Shown here: positions 48,553 to 60,769 of the stretch, piece after piece
How positions within the stretch are numbered: position 1 is the stretch's first letter
Layout: each line of letters starts with the position of its first letter
Assembly: GCF_004570325.1 (NCBI RefSeq)
Contig: NZ_SPQO01000016.1
Coordinates: 56,457 to 120,456, forward strand
Direction of reading: 5' to 3'
Length of the DNA stretch: 64,000 nucleotides
Source of the DNA: Mycobacterium sp. PS03-16
Lineage (GTDB): Bacteria; Actinomycetota; Actinomycetes; Mycobacteriales; Mycobacteriaceae
The notes under the pieces: generated by a model
Seen by the model: only the letters and a program-made list of their open reading frames with translations
The model's database searches: none
Told to the model about the DNA's origin: nothing
Program-made: the position numbers and the translations under genes

Positions 48553-48924
48553 CTACAGCCCCGGCAGCGGGATCGGCGACTGACCGTAGGCCAGCGCCGC
48601 CACCGCGCCCGGGCAGAAGATCTGGATCGCCAGGCCGGTGAACATCGTGGCCGGGCCGAGCGGACGGCCGATCGCTTCGGAGACGTCGGCGGCGACGTTG
48701 GCCAGGTTCTGACCCGGTTCGGCCAGCATCGGGCACACCTGCTGGCCGACGCGGGCGGCGGTGGCCGAGTCGAGACCGGCCAGCCCGGGCCCGTCGAGGG
48801 CGGCGAGGAACACGTCGGTGGCGGTGTCGGCGTGGGCGGTGGCCGGTCCGGCAGAGAGCGCCGCGCCCATCAGGCCGGCGGAGACGGCGAGCGTGGCGGC
48901 GGCCGTGCGGGTGGTGCGCTTCAT
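48553..48924 (-). CDS. Secreted DUF732 protein
   Basis: This 123-residue protein has a classical Sec signal (basic start, AATLAVSAGLMGAALSAG core, cleavage after ATAHA). The mature part has the DUF732 pattern with two cysteines (VCPML and IFCPG), probably a disulfide. DUF732 is essentially mycobacterial and of unknown function. The gene converges on kgd across the terminator. Confidence 0.85.
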   Translation of the reverse strand: MKRTTRTAAATLAVSAGLMGAALSAGPATAHADTATDVFLAALDGPGLAGLDSATAARVGQQVCPMLAEPGQNLANVAADVSEAIGRPLGPATMFTGLAIQIFCPGAVAALAYGQSPIPLPGL

Positions 48925-49027
48925 GCCAGGACCATCGCCCCGCGGCGCCCGGCCGTTACCCCACTGCGGCGGTACCGCAGGTACCGACTAGCCTCGACAC
49001 GAGTCAACCGACACGAGGAGACAACGC

Positions 49028-49858
49028 ATGCAGGGCTTCGCCGGAAAGGTCGCCGTCGTCACCGGCGCCGGGTCGGGAATCGGTCAGGCACTGGCCATCG
49101 AGCTGGCCCGCTCCGGCGCCAGCGTCGCGATCAGCGACGTCAACACCGAGGGACTCGCCGACACCGAGCGGCGTATCAAGGAGATCGGCGCGCCGGTGAA
49201 GGCCGATCGGCTCGACGTCACCGAACGCGAGGCGTTCCTGCTCTACGCCGACGAGGTCAGGGAGCACTTCGGCAAGGTCAACCAGATCTACAACAACGCC
49301 GGCATCGCGTTCACCGGTGACATCGAGGTCAGCCAGTTCAAGGACATCGAACGGGTGATGGACGTCGACTTCTGGGGCGTCGTCAACGGCACCAAGGCGT
49401 TCCTGCCGCACCTCATCGCCTCCGGTGACGGCCACGTCGTCAACGTCTCCAGCGTGTTCGGCTTGTTCTCGGTGCCCGGCCAGGCCGCTTACAACGCCGC
49501 GAAGTTCGCGGTGCGCGGCTTCACCGAGGCGCTGCGCCAGGAGATGGCCGTGGCCGGTCACCCGGTGAAGGTGACGACCGTGCATCCCGGGGGCATCAAG
49601 ACCGCGATCGCCCGCAACGCCACCGCCGCCGAGGGCCTCGACCCGCAGGAGCTGGCCAAGACCTTCGACCGCAAGCTCGCCACCACCTCACCGGAGACCG
49701 CGGCGCGGGTCATCCTCGACGGGGTGCGCAAGAACAAGGCCCGCGTGCTCATCGGCAACGACGCGAAGGTGCTCGACATCATCGTGCGCGTCACCGGCCC
49801 GCACTACCAGCGGCTGTTCTCGTCGGTGACCTCGAAGCTGATGCCCTCGACGCACTAG
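49028..49858 (+). CDS. Short-chain dehydrogenase/reductase (Rv1245c homologue)
   Basis: This 276-residue classical SDR has the nucleotide-binding TGAGSGIG at residues 14-21, NNAG near 91, the catalytic Ser in VVNVSSVFG, and YNAAKFA as the YxxxK motif. The start ATG 49028 is preceded by GAGGAG eight bases upstream. It oxidises or reduces an alcohol/carbonyl pair with NAD(P); the substrate is unknown. The length equals Rv1245c as remembered. Confidence 0.92.
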   Translation: MQGFAGKVAVVTGAGSGIGQALAIELARSGASVAISDVNTEGLADTERRIKEIGAPVKADRLDVTEREAFLLYADEVREHFGKVNQIYNNAGIAFTGDIEVSQFKDIERVMDVDFWGVVNGTKAFLPHLIASGDGHVVNVSSVFGLFSVPGQAAYNAAKFAVRGFTEALRQEMAVAGHPVKVTTVHPGGIKTAIARNATAAEGLDPQELAKTFDRKLATTSPETAARVILDGVRKNKARVLIGNDAKVLDIIVRVTGPHYQRLFSSVTSKLMPSTH

Positions 49859-50695
49859 TCAGTCCCGCAGGGGGTGCTCGGCGAGCCATTCGTCGGCCAC
49901 CACGGCCGGGTCGGCGCCGTCGTTCACCCGGCCCCGCATCTCGGCGAGCGCCGCGGTGTCGAGCACCCCGGCGACCTCGTTGAGCGCGAGGATCTGCGCC
50001 TCGCCCAGCGTGTTGCGCCGGTACAGCGGCACCACGTTCTCCGCCCGGATCAGCGACGTGCCGTCGGCGAGCAGCACCACGTCGGCCGGAACACCCGGCG
50101 CAGCCGTCGTCGTCCACGCCGCGTCGATACGGCCGGCCCGCAGCGCGGCGAACATCGCGTCCGCGTTGGTGAATGTCTGCGGTCCGGGTAGCCGGCAGGT
50201 GCCGACCGCGGCCGGCGGGCGGTTCCCGCGCACCGCACCGAAGCGCACTTCGCCGCACCGTCGGGTCAGCGCGGACAGTTCCCCGCCGCCCCACTCCGCC
50301 GCGGTGGCCTCGGTGACCGCGACGGCGGGTTTGTCCTCCGCCGAGGTGGTGTAGTCACCGGCTGCCACCCCCTCGGGCAGCGACGAGATCATCTGCCGGT
50401 AGACCTGCTCGTCGGCGCGCGCGGTCGCGCCGGGCTGGAAACGCTCGAGCAGCCGGCCGGTGAAGCCGGGCACCACCGACACCTCGCCGGCGTCGAGCGC
50501 GCGCAATGGCTCGGCCGACGGTTCGACCCGGGTGCCGGTGCCGTAGTACCGCAGGGCCGCCGCGTACAGGTGCGCGGTGAGCTGCGATTCGGCGTCCTCT
50601 CCCGACCCCAGGGTCAGCGAGGGGCCGGGCGCCGGGTTACCGCACGCGGTCAGCACCACCGCGCACACGGCCACCATCAGCCGGCGCAACGCCAT
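49859..50695 (-). CDS. lpqZ: Lipoprotein LpqZ, OpuAC-type substrate-binding domain
   Basis: This 278-residue lipoprotein (signal AVCAVVLTAC, Cys19) has a single glycine-betaine/choline-type binding domain (LGSGEDAESQLTAHLYAAALRYYG at the start). No permease or ATPase is adjacent, so it is an orphan binding protein, as in M. tuberculosis. It begins eight bases after the malic enzyme gene stop and may be co-transcribed with it. Confidence 0.87.
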   Translation of the reverse strand: MALRRLMVAVCAVVLTACGNPAPGPSLTLGSGEDAESQLTAHLYAAALRYYGTGTRVEPSAEPLRALDAGEVSVVPGFTGRLLERFQPGATARADEQVYRQMISSLPEGVAAGDYTTSAEDKPAVAVTEATAAEWGGGELSALTRRCGEVRFGAVRGNRPPAAVGTCRLPGPQTFTNADAMFAALRAGRIDAAWTTTAAPGVPADVVLLADGTSLIRAENVVPLYRRNTLGEAQILALNEVAGVLDTAALAEMRGRVNDGADPAVVADEWLAEHPLRD

Positions 50696-50703
50696 GCGGC
50701 GGC

Positions 50704-51888
<1,185 letters not shown>

Positions 51889-52020
51889 GGCGCTACAGTA
51901 TCGGACCCCGGCTTCTCACCGGGTGCCCTTCCCCCTCGGTGAGAACGGGCTCCCACAGAACTGGCGCGTACCATCTGTGCAGGTCCGACCCGGGCCGATC
52001 GCCGTCGAGGGGAGGTTCGC

Positions 52021-53130
52021 ATGCCGTCGTTCCGCGCCTTGCCACCGTCGCTGCTGCGCCAGGGCGGCCGGCCGAACACCTCGATCGAACCCGACGCCCG
52101 CAGCATTCACGTCCCGGTCGCCCGCGCGACGGTGGACTGCGGCGTCTACGCCGGCGGGACCCGGCTGCCCGGCAAGTACACCCACGGCGCCGCCCTGGCC
52201 AAGGTCCGCGAACTCGAGGGCGAAGGCACGTCCGCGTTCGTCTGGATCGGACTGCACGAACCCGACGAACATCAGATGCAGGCGGTCGCCGACGTGTTCG
52301 GCCTGCACGAACTCGCGGTCGAGGATGCGGTGCACGCCCATCAGCGGCCCAAGCTCGAACGCTACGACGACACCCTGTTCCTGGTGCTCAAGACCATCAC
52401 CTATGTGGAACACGAATCGGTCGCCAAGACGCACGAGATCGTGGAGACCGGCGAGATCATGATCTTCGTCGGCACCGACTTCGTGGTCACGGTCCGCCAC
52501 GGCGACCACGGCGGACTGGCCGGAGTGCGCCACCGGATGGACACGAACCCGGCGCGCTGCACACTCGGGCCGTACGCGGTGATGCACGCGATCGCCGACC
52601 ACGTCGTCGACTCCTACCTCGACGTCACCGATTCGGTCGAGACCGACATCGACGCGTTGGAGGAGAACGTCTTCTCCCCCCGCAGCGCCACCGACATCGA
52701 ACAGATCTATCTGGTGAAGCGGGAGGTCGTCGAGATGCGGCGGGCGATCAGCCCGCTGACCCTGGCGCTGCAGCGCATCGGCAGCGACCACAACGACCTG
52801 ATCTCCAAGGAGATCCGGCGCTACTTCCGCGACGTCCTCGACCACAACACCCAGGCCGCCGACCGCATCGCCAGCTACGACGAGGTGCTCAGTTCGCTGG
52901 TGCAGGCCGCGGTGGGCAAGGTGTCGATGCAGCAGAACATCGACATGCGCAAGATCTCGGCGTACGTGGCGATCGCGGCCGTCCCGACGGCGATGGCGGG
53001 CATCTACGGCATGAACTTCGACAACATGCCCGAACTGCACTGGACCTACGGCTATCCGGCGGTGCTGGCGGTGATGGCGGCGATCTGCTTCCTGCTGTAC
53101 CGCACGTTCCGGCGCAACCACTGGCTCTAG
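52021..53130 (+). CDS. corA: Mg2+/Co2+ transporter CorA
   Basis: This 369-residue channel protein has a large cytoplasmic N-domain, long helices (residues about 180-300) and two C-terminal membrane segments. The pore motif G330-M331-N332 (YGMNFDNMPEL) separates the membrane helices. It forms a homopentamer that imports magnesium and is gated by cytosolic Mg2+. The ATG is preceded by GAGGGGAGG. The stop overlaps the convergent suppressor-of-fused gene by 4 bp. Confidence 0.94.
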   Translation: MPSFRALPPSLLRQGGRPNTSIEPDARSIHVPVARATVDCGVYAGGTRLPGKYTHGAALAKVRELEGEGTSAFVWIGLHEPDEHQMQAVADVFGLHELAVEDAVHAHQRPKLERYDDTLFLVLKTITYVEHESVAKTHEIVETGEIMIFVGTDFVVTVRHGDHGGLAGVRHRMDTNPARCTLGPYAVMHAIADHVVDSYLDVTDSVETDIDALEENVFSPRSATDIEQIYLVKREVVEMRRAISPLTLALQRIGSDHNDLISKEIRRYFRDVLDHNTQAADRIASYDEVLSSLVQAAVGKVSMQQNIDMRKISAYVAIAAVPTAMAGIYGMNFDNMPELHWTYGYPAVLAVMAAICFLLYRTFRRNHWL

Positions 53131-53720
53131 GACGGACTGGCCGCCCGCCTGGCCGGGTCCAGGACGTCGACCCCGTCGCTGACCCACGCCTCGCGCATCG
53201 CGTCGGCGCCTTTGAGCCGGACCCACGCGGCCTCGGTCGCGGTGATCGGCGTCGCCGAGAAGATCCGCACCGCAGGCATCGGACCGGGAAGCTCGACGTC
53301 GTCGATATCGCTGTCGCCCAACAGGAACGCGGTGAACGGGGCGCCCTCCCACAGCGGTGACTCGAGGTCGATCAGCGCGCCGGCCTCGAGCACCAACCCC
53401 TCCACCGCGGGCGCCGCGGCCACCACCGCGACCGAGCGGGCGAGGCCCTTCGGCGTCGACCCGCGCAGGGACACCACGATCTCCGCGCGGGGGCCGTGCA
53501 CCGGGTCGGTCACCATCTCGGTCGGGTCGAACATCGGGTGCCGCGAACAGCCCAGCGACACGTAGTGTGCGACGCCGTGCGAATCCGGCCCGAAGCGCAG
53601 CACCTCGACCTGCTCGGTGCCCAGGAACGTCACGGTCGCGGCGACGGGTTCGGCGTCGATCCCGTTCCGGCGGTAGTGCGCGCCCAGGTGGGCGCGCACC
53701 GCGGCCAGGACGTCGGTCAC
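53127..53720 (-). CDS. Suppressor-of-fused (SUFU) domain protein
   Basis: This 197-residue soluble protein reads as a bacterial SUFU-like domain (VEVLRFGPDSHGVAHYVSLG, then RAEIVVSLRG, and FLLGDSDIDDVELPG). Bacterial members are of unknown function and are often linked to polymorphic-toxin immunity. The start GTG 53720 overlaps the sugC stop (GTGA), making it the last gene of the trehalose importer operon. I do not recall it at this place in M. tuberculosis. Confidence 0.82.
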   Translation of the reverse strand: MTDVLAAVRAHLGAHYRRNGIDAEPVAATVTFLGTEQVEVLRFGPDSHGVAHYVSLGCSRHPMFDPTEMVTDPVHGPRAEIVVSLRGSTPKGLARSVAVVAAAPAVEGLVLEAGALIDLESPLWEGAPFTAFLLGDSDIDDVELPGPMPAVRIFSATPITATEAAWVRLKGADAMREAWVSDGVDVLDPARRAASPS

Positions 53721-54970
53721 TCGGCCGGCTTGGCCGGTTCCTCACCCGCGTCCGCGAGGGCCCGCTCGTCGGGCTCGGGGGTGACCGGCGGCGTGGGTGC
53801 GTCGCTGCCTGCGGGCGGAATCGTGAGGTTCTCCCCCGACTCGGCGTCGAAGATCACCAGCTTCGACGTGTCGAACGCCAGCGACACGGTCTCGCCCTGT
53901 CGGGCGGTGGATTCGGTGGACACCCTCGCGACGAACTCGTCTTCGCCCGTCCCGGACTCCAGCGCCGCCAACTGGTCGGCGTGCGCACTGGCGCCTTCGA
54001 TGCGGAAGTGGATGTACTTCTCGGCGCCCAGCGACTCGACCAGGTCCGCCTTGACGTCGAAGGTGAGCGCCCGAATCCGCGCGTAGCCGTCGAGGACCGC
54101 CGCGTCCTCGAGATGCTCGGGACGCACACCGACGATGACCTTCTTCGGCTTGCCGCGCCGATTGACGAGGTCGTACATCTCGGTGGTCAGCGTGACCTCA
54201 CCGAACGGCAGCCGCACCCCGACATCGGTCATCTCCGCCGGGAAGAAATTCATCGCCGGGGATCCGATGAAGCCGGCGACGAACAGGTTGGCCGGCCGGT
54301 TGTACAGCTCTTCGGGCGACCCGATCTGCTGTGCCACCCCGGCCAGCATGACCACCACGCGGTCACCGAGCGTCATGGCCTCGGTCTGATCGTGGGTGAC
54401 GTACACGGTGGTCGTCCCCAACCGGTCCTGCAGCCGGGAGATCTCCGTGCGCATCTGCACGCGCAGTTTGGCGTCCAGGTTGCTCAACGGTTCGTCCATC
54501 AGGAATGCCTTGGGATTGCGCACGATCGCCCGCCCCATCGCCACGCGCTGGCGCTGGCCGCCGGAGAGCTGACCGGGTTTGCGGTCCAGCAGTTCGGCGA
54601 GGTCGAGGATCTTGGCCACCTCCTCCACCTTGGCGTTGATGTCCTCCTTGCGGACCTTGGCCAGCGTGAGCGGGAAGCCGATGTTCTGCCGTACGGACAT
54701 GTGCGGGTACAGCGCGTAGGACTGGAACACCATCGCGATGTCGCGATCCTTGGGTGCCTTGTCGTTGACCCGCTGCCCGCCGATGCGCAGTTCACCCGAC
54801 GAGATGTCCTCCAGCCCCGCGATCATGTTCAGCGTCGTGGACTTTCCGCACCCGGACGGGCCGACCAGGATGATGAACTCGCCGTCGGCGATCGTGATCG
54901 ACAGATCCTTCACGGCCGTCGCGCCGTTGGGGTAGCTCTTGGTCACCCGGTCCAAGACGATCTCGGCCAT
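53717..54970 (-). CDS. sugC: Trehalose ABC importer ATPase SugC
   Basis: This 417-residue MalK-type ATPase has Walker A GPSGCGKST, signature LSGGQRQR, Walker B FLMDEPLSNLD and switch His in VTHDQTEA. The C-terminal OB-fold regulatory domain follows, then an extra acidic/Pro-rich tail of about 25 residues beyond the M. tuberculosis protein (393). It powers trehalose uptake with SugA/SugB. It starts four bases after the sugB stop. Confidence 0.95.
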   Translation of the reverse strand: MAEIVLDRVTKSYPNGATAVKDLSITIADGEFIILVGPSGCGKSTTLNMIAGLEDISSGELRIGGQRVNDKAPKDRDIAMVFQSYALYPHMSVRQNIGFPLTLAKVRKEDINAKVEEVAKILDLAELLDRKPGQLSGGQRQRVAMGRAIVRNPKAFLMDEPLSNLDAKLRVQMRTEISRLQDRLGTTTVYVTHDQTEAMTLGDRVVVMLAGVAQQIGSPEELYNRPANLFVAGFIGSPAMNFFPAEMTDVGVRLPFGEVTLTTEMYDLVNRRGKPKKVIVGVRPEHLEDAAVLDGYARIRALTFDVKADLVESLGAEKYIHFRIEGASAHADQLAALESGTGEDEFVARVSTESTARQGETVSLAFDTSKLVIFDAESGENLTIPPAGSDAPTPPVTPEPDERALADAGEEPAKPAE

Positions 54971-54974
54971 CGAA

Positions 54975-55811
54975 TTACCCCTTCACCGCACCGGACGTCA
55001 GCCCGGCGACAATCCGTCGCTGGAAGATGAGAACAAAGATAATGATCGGAATCGTGATCACCATCGCGCCGGCGGCGATGGACCCGGTCGGCTCCTCGAA
55101 CTGCGAACTGCCGGTGAAGTTCGCGATCGCCACCGGTGCGGTGATCGCCCGTTCCGTCGCGGTCAGCGACAGGGCCAGCAGCAGGTCGTTCCAGGCGAAG
55201 ATGAACACCAGAATGGCGGCGGTGACGATGCCCGGCGCGGCCAGCGGCGCGATCACGCGGCGGAACGCCTGCGCCGGGGTGGCGCCGTCCATCTTCGCGG
55301 CCTTCTCCAGATCCCACGGGATCTCCCGGAAGAACGCCGACAGCGTGTAGATCGCCAGCGGCAGCGCGAACGTGATGTAAGGGATGATCAGGCCGGGCCA
55401 GGTGTCGAACAGGCCGAGGCTGCGCTCGATGTTGAACAACGGTGTCACCAGCGAGATCTGGGGGAACATCGCGATCAGCAGCGCCACCCCGATCAGCAGC
55501 CGCTTACCGGGGAACGCCAAGCGCGCCACCGCGTAGGCGGCCATCCCCCCGAACAGCACCGCGATCACGGTGGTGATCAGCCCGATACCGATCGAATTGA
55601 TCAGCGCGGAGGAGAACGCGTTGCCCGAGAAGATCCCCTTGTAGTTGTCGAAGGTGATCTCACTGGGAATGAGCTTGCCGTCCTTGACACTCGACGTCGG
55701 CTTCAGCGACAGCGACAGGATCCACAGCACCGGGAACAGCGCGTAGAGCACCACCAGGATGTTGATGACGGCCCATCCGGTCGCCCGACCGGCACCCACC
55801 CGCTCGTTCAC
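54975..55811 (-). CDS. sugB: Trehalose ABC importer permease SugB
   Basis: This 278-residue permease starts at GTG 55811 with GGAGGA five bases upstream; a longer frame to 55835 would run into the tandem repeat. It has six membrane segments and the EAA loop [23 protein letters not shown]. The GTG overlaps the stop of the last repeat-encoded mini-ORF. The start site signal is itself the end of the repeat array, so repeat number may affect sugB translation. Confidence 0.95.
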   Translation of the reverse strand: MNERVGAGRATGWAVINILVVLYALFPVLWILSLSLKPTSSVKDGKLIPSEITFDNYKGIFSGNAFSSALINSIGIGLITTVIAVLFGGMAAYAVARLAFPGKRLLIGVALLIAMFPQISLVTPLFNIERSLGLFDTWPGLIIPYITFALPLAIYTLSAFFREIPWDLEKAAKMDGATPAQAFRRVIAPLAAPGIVTAAILVFIFAWNDLLLALSLTATERAITAPVAIANFTGSSQFEEPTGSIAAGAMVITIPIIIFVLIFQRRIVAGLTSGAVKG

Positions 55812-55903
55812 CTGTGTCCTCCGCTCTTCGCGCAAGCGCTCATCGGTGCCCTCCGCTCTTCGCGCAAGCGCTCATCGGTGCCCTCCGCTCTTCGCGCAAG
55901 CGC

Positions 55904-55907
<4 letters not shown>
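55808..55907 (-). other. Three coupled 11-codon mini-ORFs ([11 protein letters not shown])
   Basis: On the minus strand mini-ORFs run 55907-55872, 55875-55840 and 55843-55808. All three encode [11 protein letters not shown]. The first ATG overlaps the sugA TGA, each stop overlaps the next ATG (ATGA), and the last TGA overlaps the sugB GTG (GTGA). The 32-bp period shifts frame each time, so ribosomes would stop and restart rather than read through. Whether the peptides accumulate is unknown; the coupling chain itself is read directly from sequence. Confidence 0.6.

Positions 55908-55909
<2 letters not shown>
55814..55909 (-). repeat. Three tandem 32-bp repeats between sugA and sugB (MIRU-like)
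   Basis: The units 55814-55845, 55846-55877 and 55878-55909 are identical except one base in the first (T for C at its fourth position). Read on the coding strand, each has an ATG preceded, after the first copy, by GGAGG six bases away. The array starts at the sugA stop (ATGA) and ends at the sugB GTG. Mycobacterial MIRU elements are known to sit at such start/stop overlaps and vary in copy number, but the 32-bp unit here is shorter than those I recall. Confidence 0.95.
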
Positions 55910-58425
<2,516 letters not shown>

Positions 58426-58463
58426 TCATAGCCCGACGCGGCGTGACCGGGCGCGCGGGCGCC

Positions 58464-58991
58464 TCAGATCGTCAAGCGCGCCAGCAGATCCCGGCCCTGC
58501 TCGGCGGTCTGCGGGTCGCACAGCACGTCGTAGCGGCCGGCCACCAGCTGCATGGTCGAGCTGAAATCTCTTGTGCCGCGCGCCATCGCGTACGGGATCG
58601 CCGAGGTGATGAGACCGAAGAACACACCGGCCACCACACCGGTGAGCAGCGCGCTCCACGGATTCGGGCTGAAGAAGCCGAGGATCAGGCCGATGAACAG
58701 GCCCAGCCAGGCCCCGGTCAGCACACCGCCGCCGAGAACCTTGGGCCAGCTCAGCCGCCCGGTGACCCGCTCCACCTGCATCAGGTCGACGCCGACGATG
58801 GTCACCTGCTGCACCGGGAACTGCTGGTCGGACAGGTGGTCGACCGCGCGCTGCGCCTCGGCGTAGGTCGAGTAGGAACCGATCGGCCAGCCCTTCGGCG
58901 GCGTGGGCAACGCGGCCGGTCCACCGCGCACGGCCGACGGTCCCGCGGGCGTCGTCCCCGCGGCGGGTCCGGGCTGAAATGGGCTCGTCAT
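58464..58991 (-). CDS. Conserved membrane protein, general-stress-protein fold (Rv1234 homologue)
   Basis: This 175-residue protein has a Pro-rich N-terminus (1-35), a GSP17M-type fold with YSTYAEAQRAVDHLSDQQFPV, and a glycine-rich hydrophobic hairpin (LTGAWLGLFIGLILGFF and LTGVVAGVFFGLITSAI, residues about 90-130). The length equals Rv1234. Function unknown. It lies upstream of lpqY on the same strand with 221 bp between; that gap holds no gene I can see and probably carries the lpqY promoter. Confidence 0.87.
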   Translation of the reverse strand: MTSPFQPGPAAGTTPAGPSAVRGGPAALPTPPKGWPIGSYSTYAEAQRAVDHLSDQQFPVQQVTIVGVDLMQVERVTGRLSWPKVLGGGVLTGAWLGLFIGLILGFFSPNPWSALLTGVVAGVFFGLITSAIPYAMARGTRDFSSTMQLVAGRYDVLCDPQTAEQGRDLLARLTI

Positions 58992-59124
58992 CGCTCGTCA
59001 TTCTCCTCTATGGACGCCGAAAATGGCAGGTCGTTCTCATGATGATCAACGCACGGGACGGCCGATTCGTGCCCGCTGGCCGAGCCCCGCCTACCCGTCG
59101 CGGCGTTGCGCTAGGTTGAAGACC

Positions 59125-59757
59125 ATGACGAATCCGGACGGGGGCCGCGAACAGACGTCAGCAGGGGGCGGGGCATCCGAACCGGCCGCGAGCGGGTACG
59201 AACCGCCGCCCATCGAACAGGCCCGTCCCGACCAGCCGTCGGCCGGTTCGCCGGGAGCCCCCACCGATCCCACACCCGACTACGGCACGCCGCCGGCCTA
59301 CGGCTACCCGCCGCCCAGCCCGGGTTACGACCAGCCGGGCTATTCCCCGACCTACGGCCAGCCGTCCGCGCCCGGCCCGGACTACCCGCCGCCGCCGAGC
59401 TACCCCGGCGGGTTCGGCAGTCCCTACGACAGCACCGCGGGCGCCTACCCGCCCCCGCCGCCGCCCGCGTATCAGCCCTACGGCGGTTACGGCGGTGGTG
59501 GCTACGGCTCCTACGGGGCCTACGGCGCCGCCCCGGGCAAGACCAACGCACTGGCGATCTGGGCGCTGGTCAGTTCGCTGCTCGGATTCCTGTGCTGCAT
59601 CGGCTCGGTCGCCGGCGTCGCGCTGGGCGTCGTCTCGCTCAACCAGATCAAGCAGAACAACGAGAGCGGCCAGGGCATGGCCATGGCCGGCATCGTGATC
59701 GGCGTGGTCTCGCTGCTGATCAACATCGTCGTCGGCGTCGCCGTCATGAACGTCTGA
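59125..59757 (+). CDS. DUF4190 membrane protein with Pro/Gly/Tyr-rich N-terminus (Rv1233c homologue)
   Basis: This 210-residue protein starts at ATG 59125. Residues 1-130 are low-complexity and rich in Pro, Tyr and Gly (repeats like PSYPGG, YGGYGGGGYGSYG). The C-terminal 75 residues hold two membrane helices typical of DUF4190 (LAIWALVSSLLGFLCCIGS and AGIVIGVVSLLINIVVGV). Similar proteins in mycobacteria are cell-envelope or division-associated, but none of that can be shown here. It is divergent from the Rv1234 homologue and converges on the CitE-like gene (6-bp gap). Confidence 0.87.
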   Translation: MTNPDGGREQTSAGGGASEPAASGYEPPPIEQARPDQPSAGSPGAPTDPTPDYGTPPAYGYPPPSPGYDQPGYSPTYGQPSAPGPDYPPPPSYPGGFGSPYDSTAGAYPPPPPPAYQPYGGYGGGGYGSYGAYGAAPGKTNALAIWALVSSLLGFLCCIGSVAGVALGVVSLNQIKQNNESGQGMAMAGIVIGVVSLLINIVVGVAVMNV

Positions 59758-59763
59758 GCAGGG

Positions 59764-60744
59764 TCAGGACGGCGGGCGGAACGGCTCGCCCGTCCGGGAC
59801 ATCCCCGCCGCGCGCCCCTTCCCCGCGATCACCAGCGCCATCTTGCGGCTGGCCTCGTCGATCATCTCCTCGCCGAGCATCACCGCCCCGCGGGCGCCGC
59901 CGGCCCGCGAGGTATGCCACTCGTAGGCCTCGAGGATCAGCTCGGCGTGGCCATAGTCCTGCTGGCGGGGGCTGAAGATCTCGTTGCCCGCGGTGATCTG
60001 GTCGGGATGCAGCACCCACTTGCCGTCGAACCCCAGCGCCGCCGACCGCCCGGCCACCCGCCGGAACGCCTCGACGTCGCGAACCTTGAGGAAGGGGCCG
60101 TCGATCGCGAGCACGCCGTGGGTGCGGGCGGCGATCAGAATGCGCATGAGCACGTGGTGGTAGGCGTCGCCGATGTCGTATCCCTCGGGCTGCTCCCCCA
60201 CTACCAGCGTCCGCACGTTGAGGCTGGCCATGAGATCGGCCGGGCCCAGCACCAGCGCCTGCACCCGCGGGGCGGCCGCGATGGCGTCGACGTTCGTCAA
60301 GCCGCCGGCGTTCTCGATCTGCGCTTCGATGCCGATCCGGCCGACCGGCAGCCCGTGGGTGATCTCGAGCTGGGTGAGCAGCAGATCCAGCGCCTGCACG
60401 TGGGAGACGTCGGTGACCTTCGGCAGCACGATCACGTCCAGTCGCGCGCCCGCGGCCGAGACCACGTCGATCACGTCGGCGTGGGTCCACGGCGTGTTCC
60501 AGTCGTTGACCCGCACCCCGCGCAACTGGTCGCCCCAGCCGGATTCGGTGAGCGCCTCGGCCACCGCGGCGCGCGCCTCCGCCTTCGCCTCGGGCGCCAC
60601 CGCGTCCTCCAGGTCGAGGAACACCTCGTCGGCCGCCAGCCCCTTGGCCTTCTGGATCATCTTGGCGCTGCTGCCCGGCACCGACAGGCAGGTCCGGCGC
60701 GGCCGGGCGGACATGGCCAGGACGGGTCGATTCGCGTTGCTCAC
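59764..60744 (-). CDS. CitE-like HpcH/HpaI-family CoA lyase
   Basis: This 326-residue protein runs from GTG 60744; ATG 60714 (MSARPRRTCL) is the other plausible start. The pattern RRTCLSVPGSSAKMIQKA, the acidic motif EVFLDLEDAVAP, the catalytic-type Glu in IGIEAQIENAGG and a C-terminal GKWVLHPDQI match CitE/malyl-CoA lyase enzymes. These cleave or form citramalyl-, malyl- or related CoA thioesters with Mg2+. No citrate lyase alpha or gamma subunit is nearby, so it is a stand-alone lyase. I do not recall it at this locus in M. tuberculosis. Confidence 0.88.
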   Translation of the reverse strand: MSNANRPVLAMSARPRRTCLSVPGSSAKMIQKAKGLAADEVFLDLEDAVAPEAKAEARAAVAEALTESGWGDQLRGVRVNDWNTPWTHADVIDVVSAAGARLDVIVLPKVTDVSHVQALDLLLTQLEITHGLPVGRIGIEAQIENAGGLTNVDAIAAAPRVQALVLGPADLMASLNVRTLVVGEQPEGYDIGDAYHHVLMRILIAARTHGVLAIDGPFLKVRDVEAFRRVAGRSAALGFDGKWVLHPDQITAGNEIFSPRQQDYGHAELILEAYEWHTSRAGGARGAVMLGEEMIDEASRKMALVIAGKGRAAGMSRTGEPFRPPS

Positions 60745-60769
60745 GCGTCAACTCTCTACCCTTTGAGGC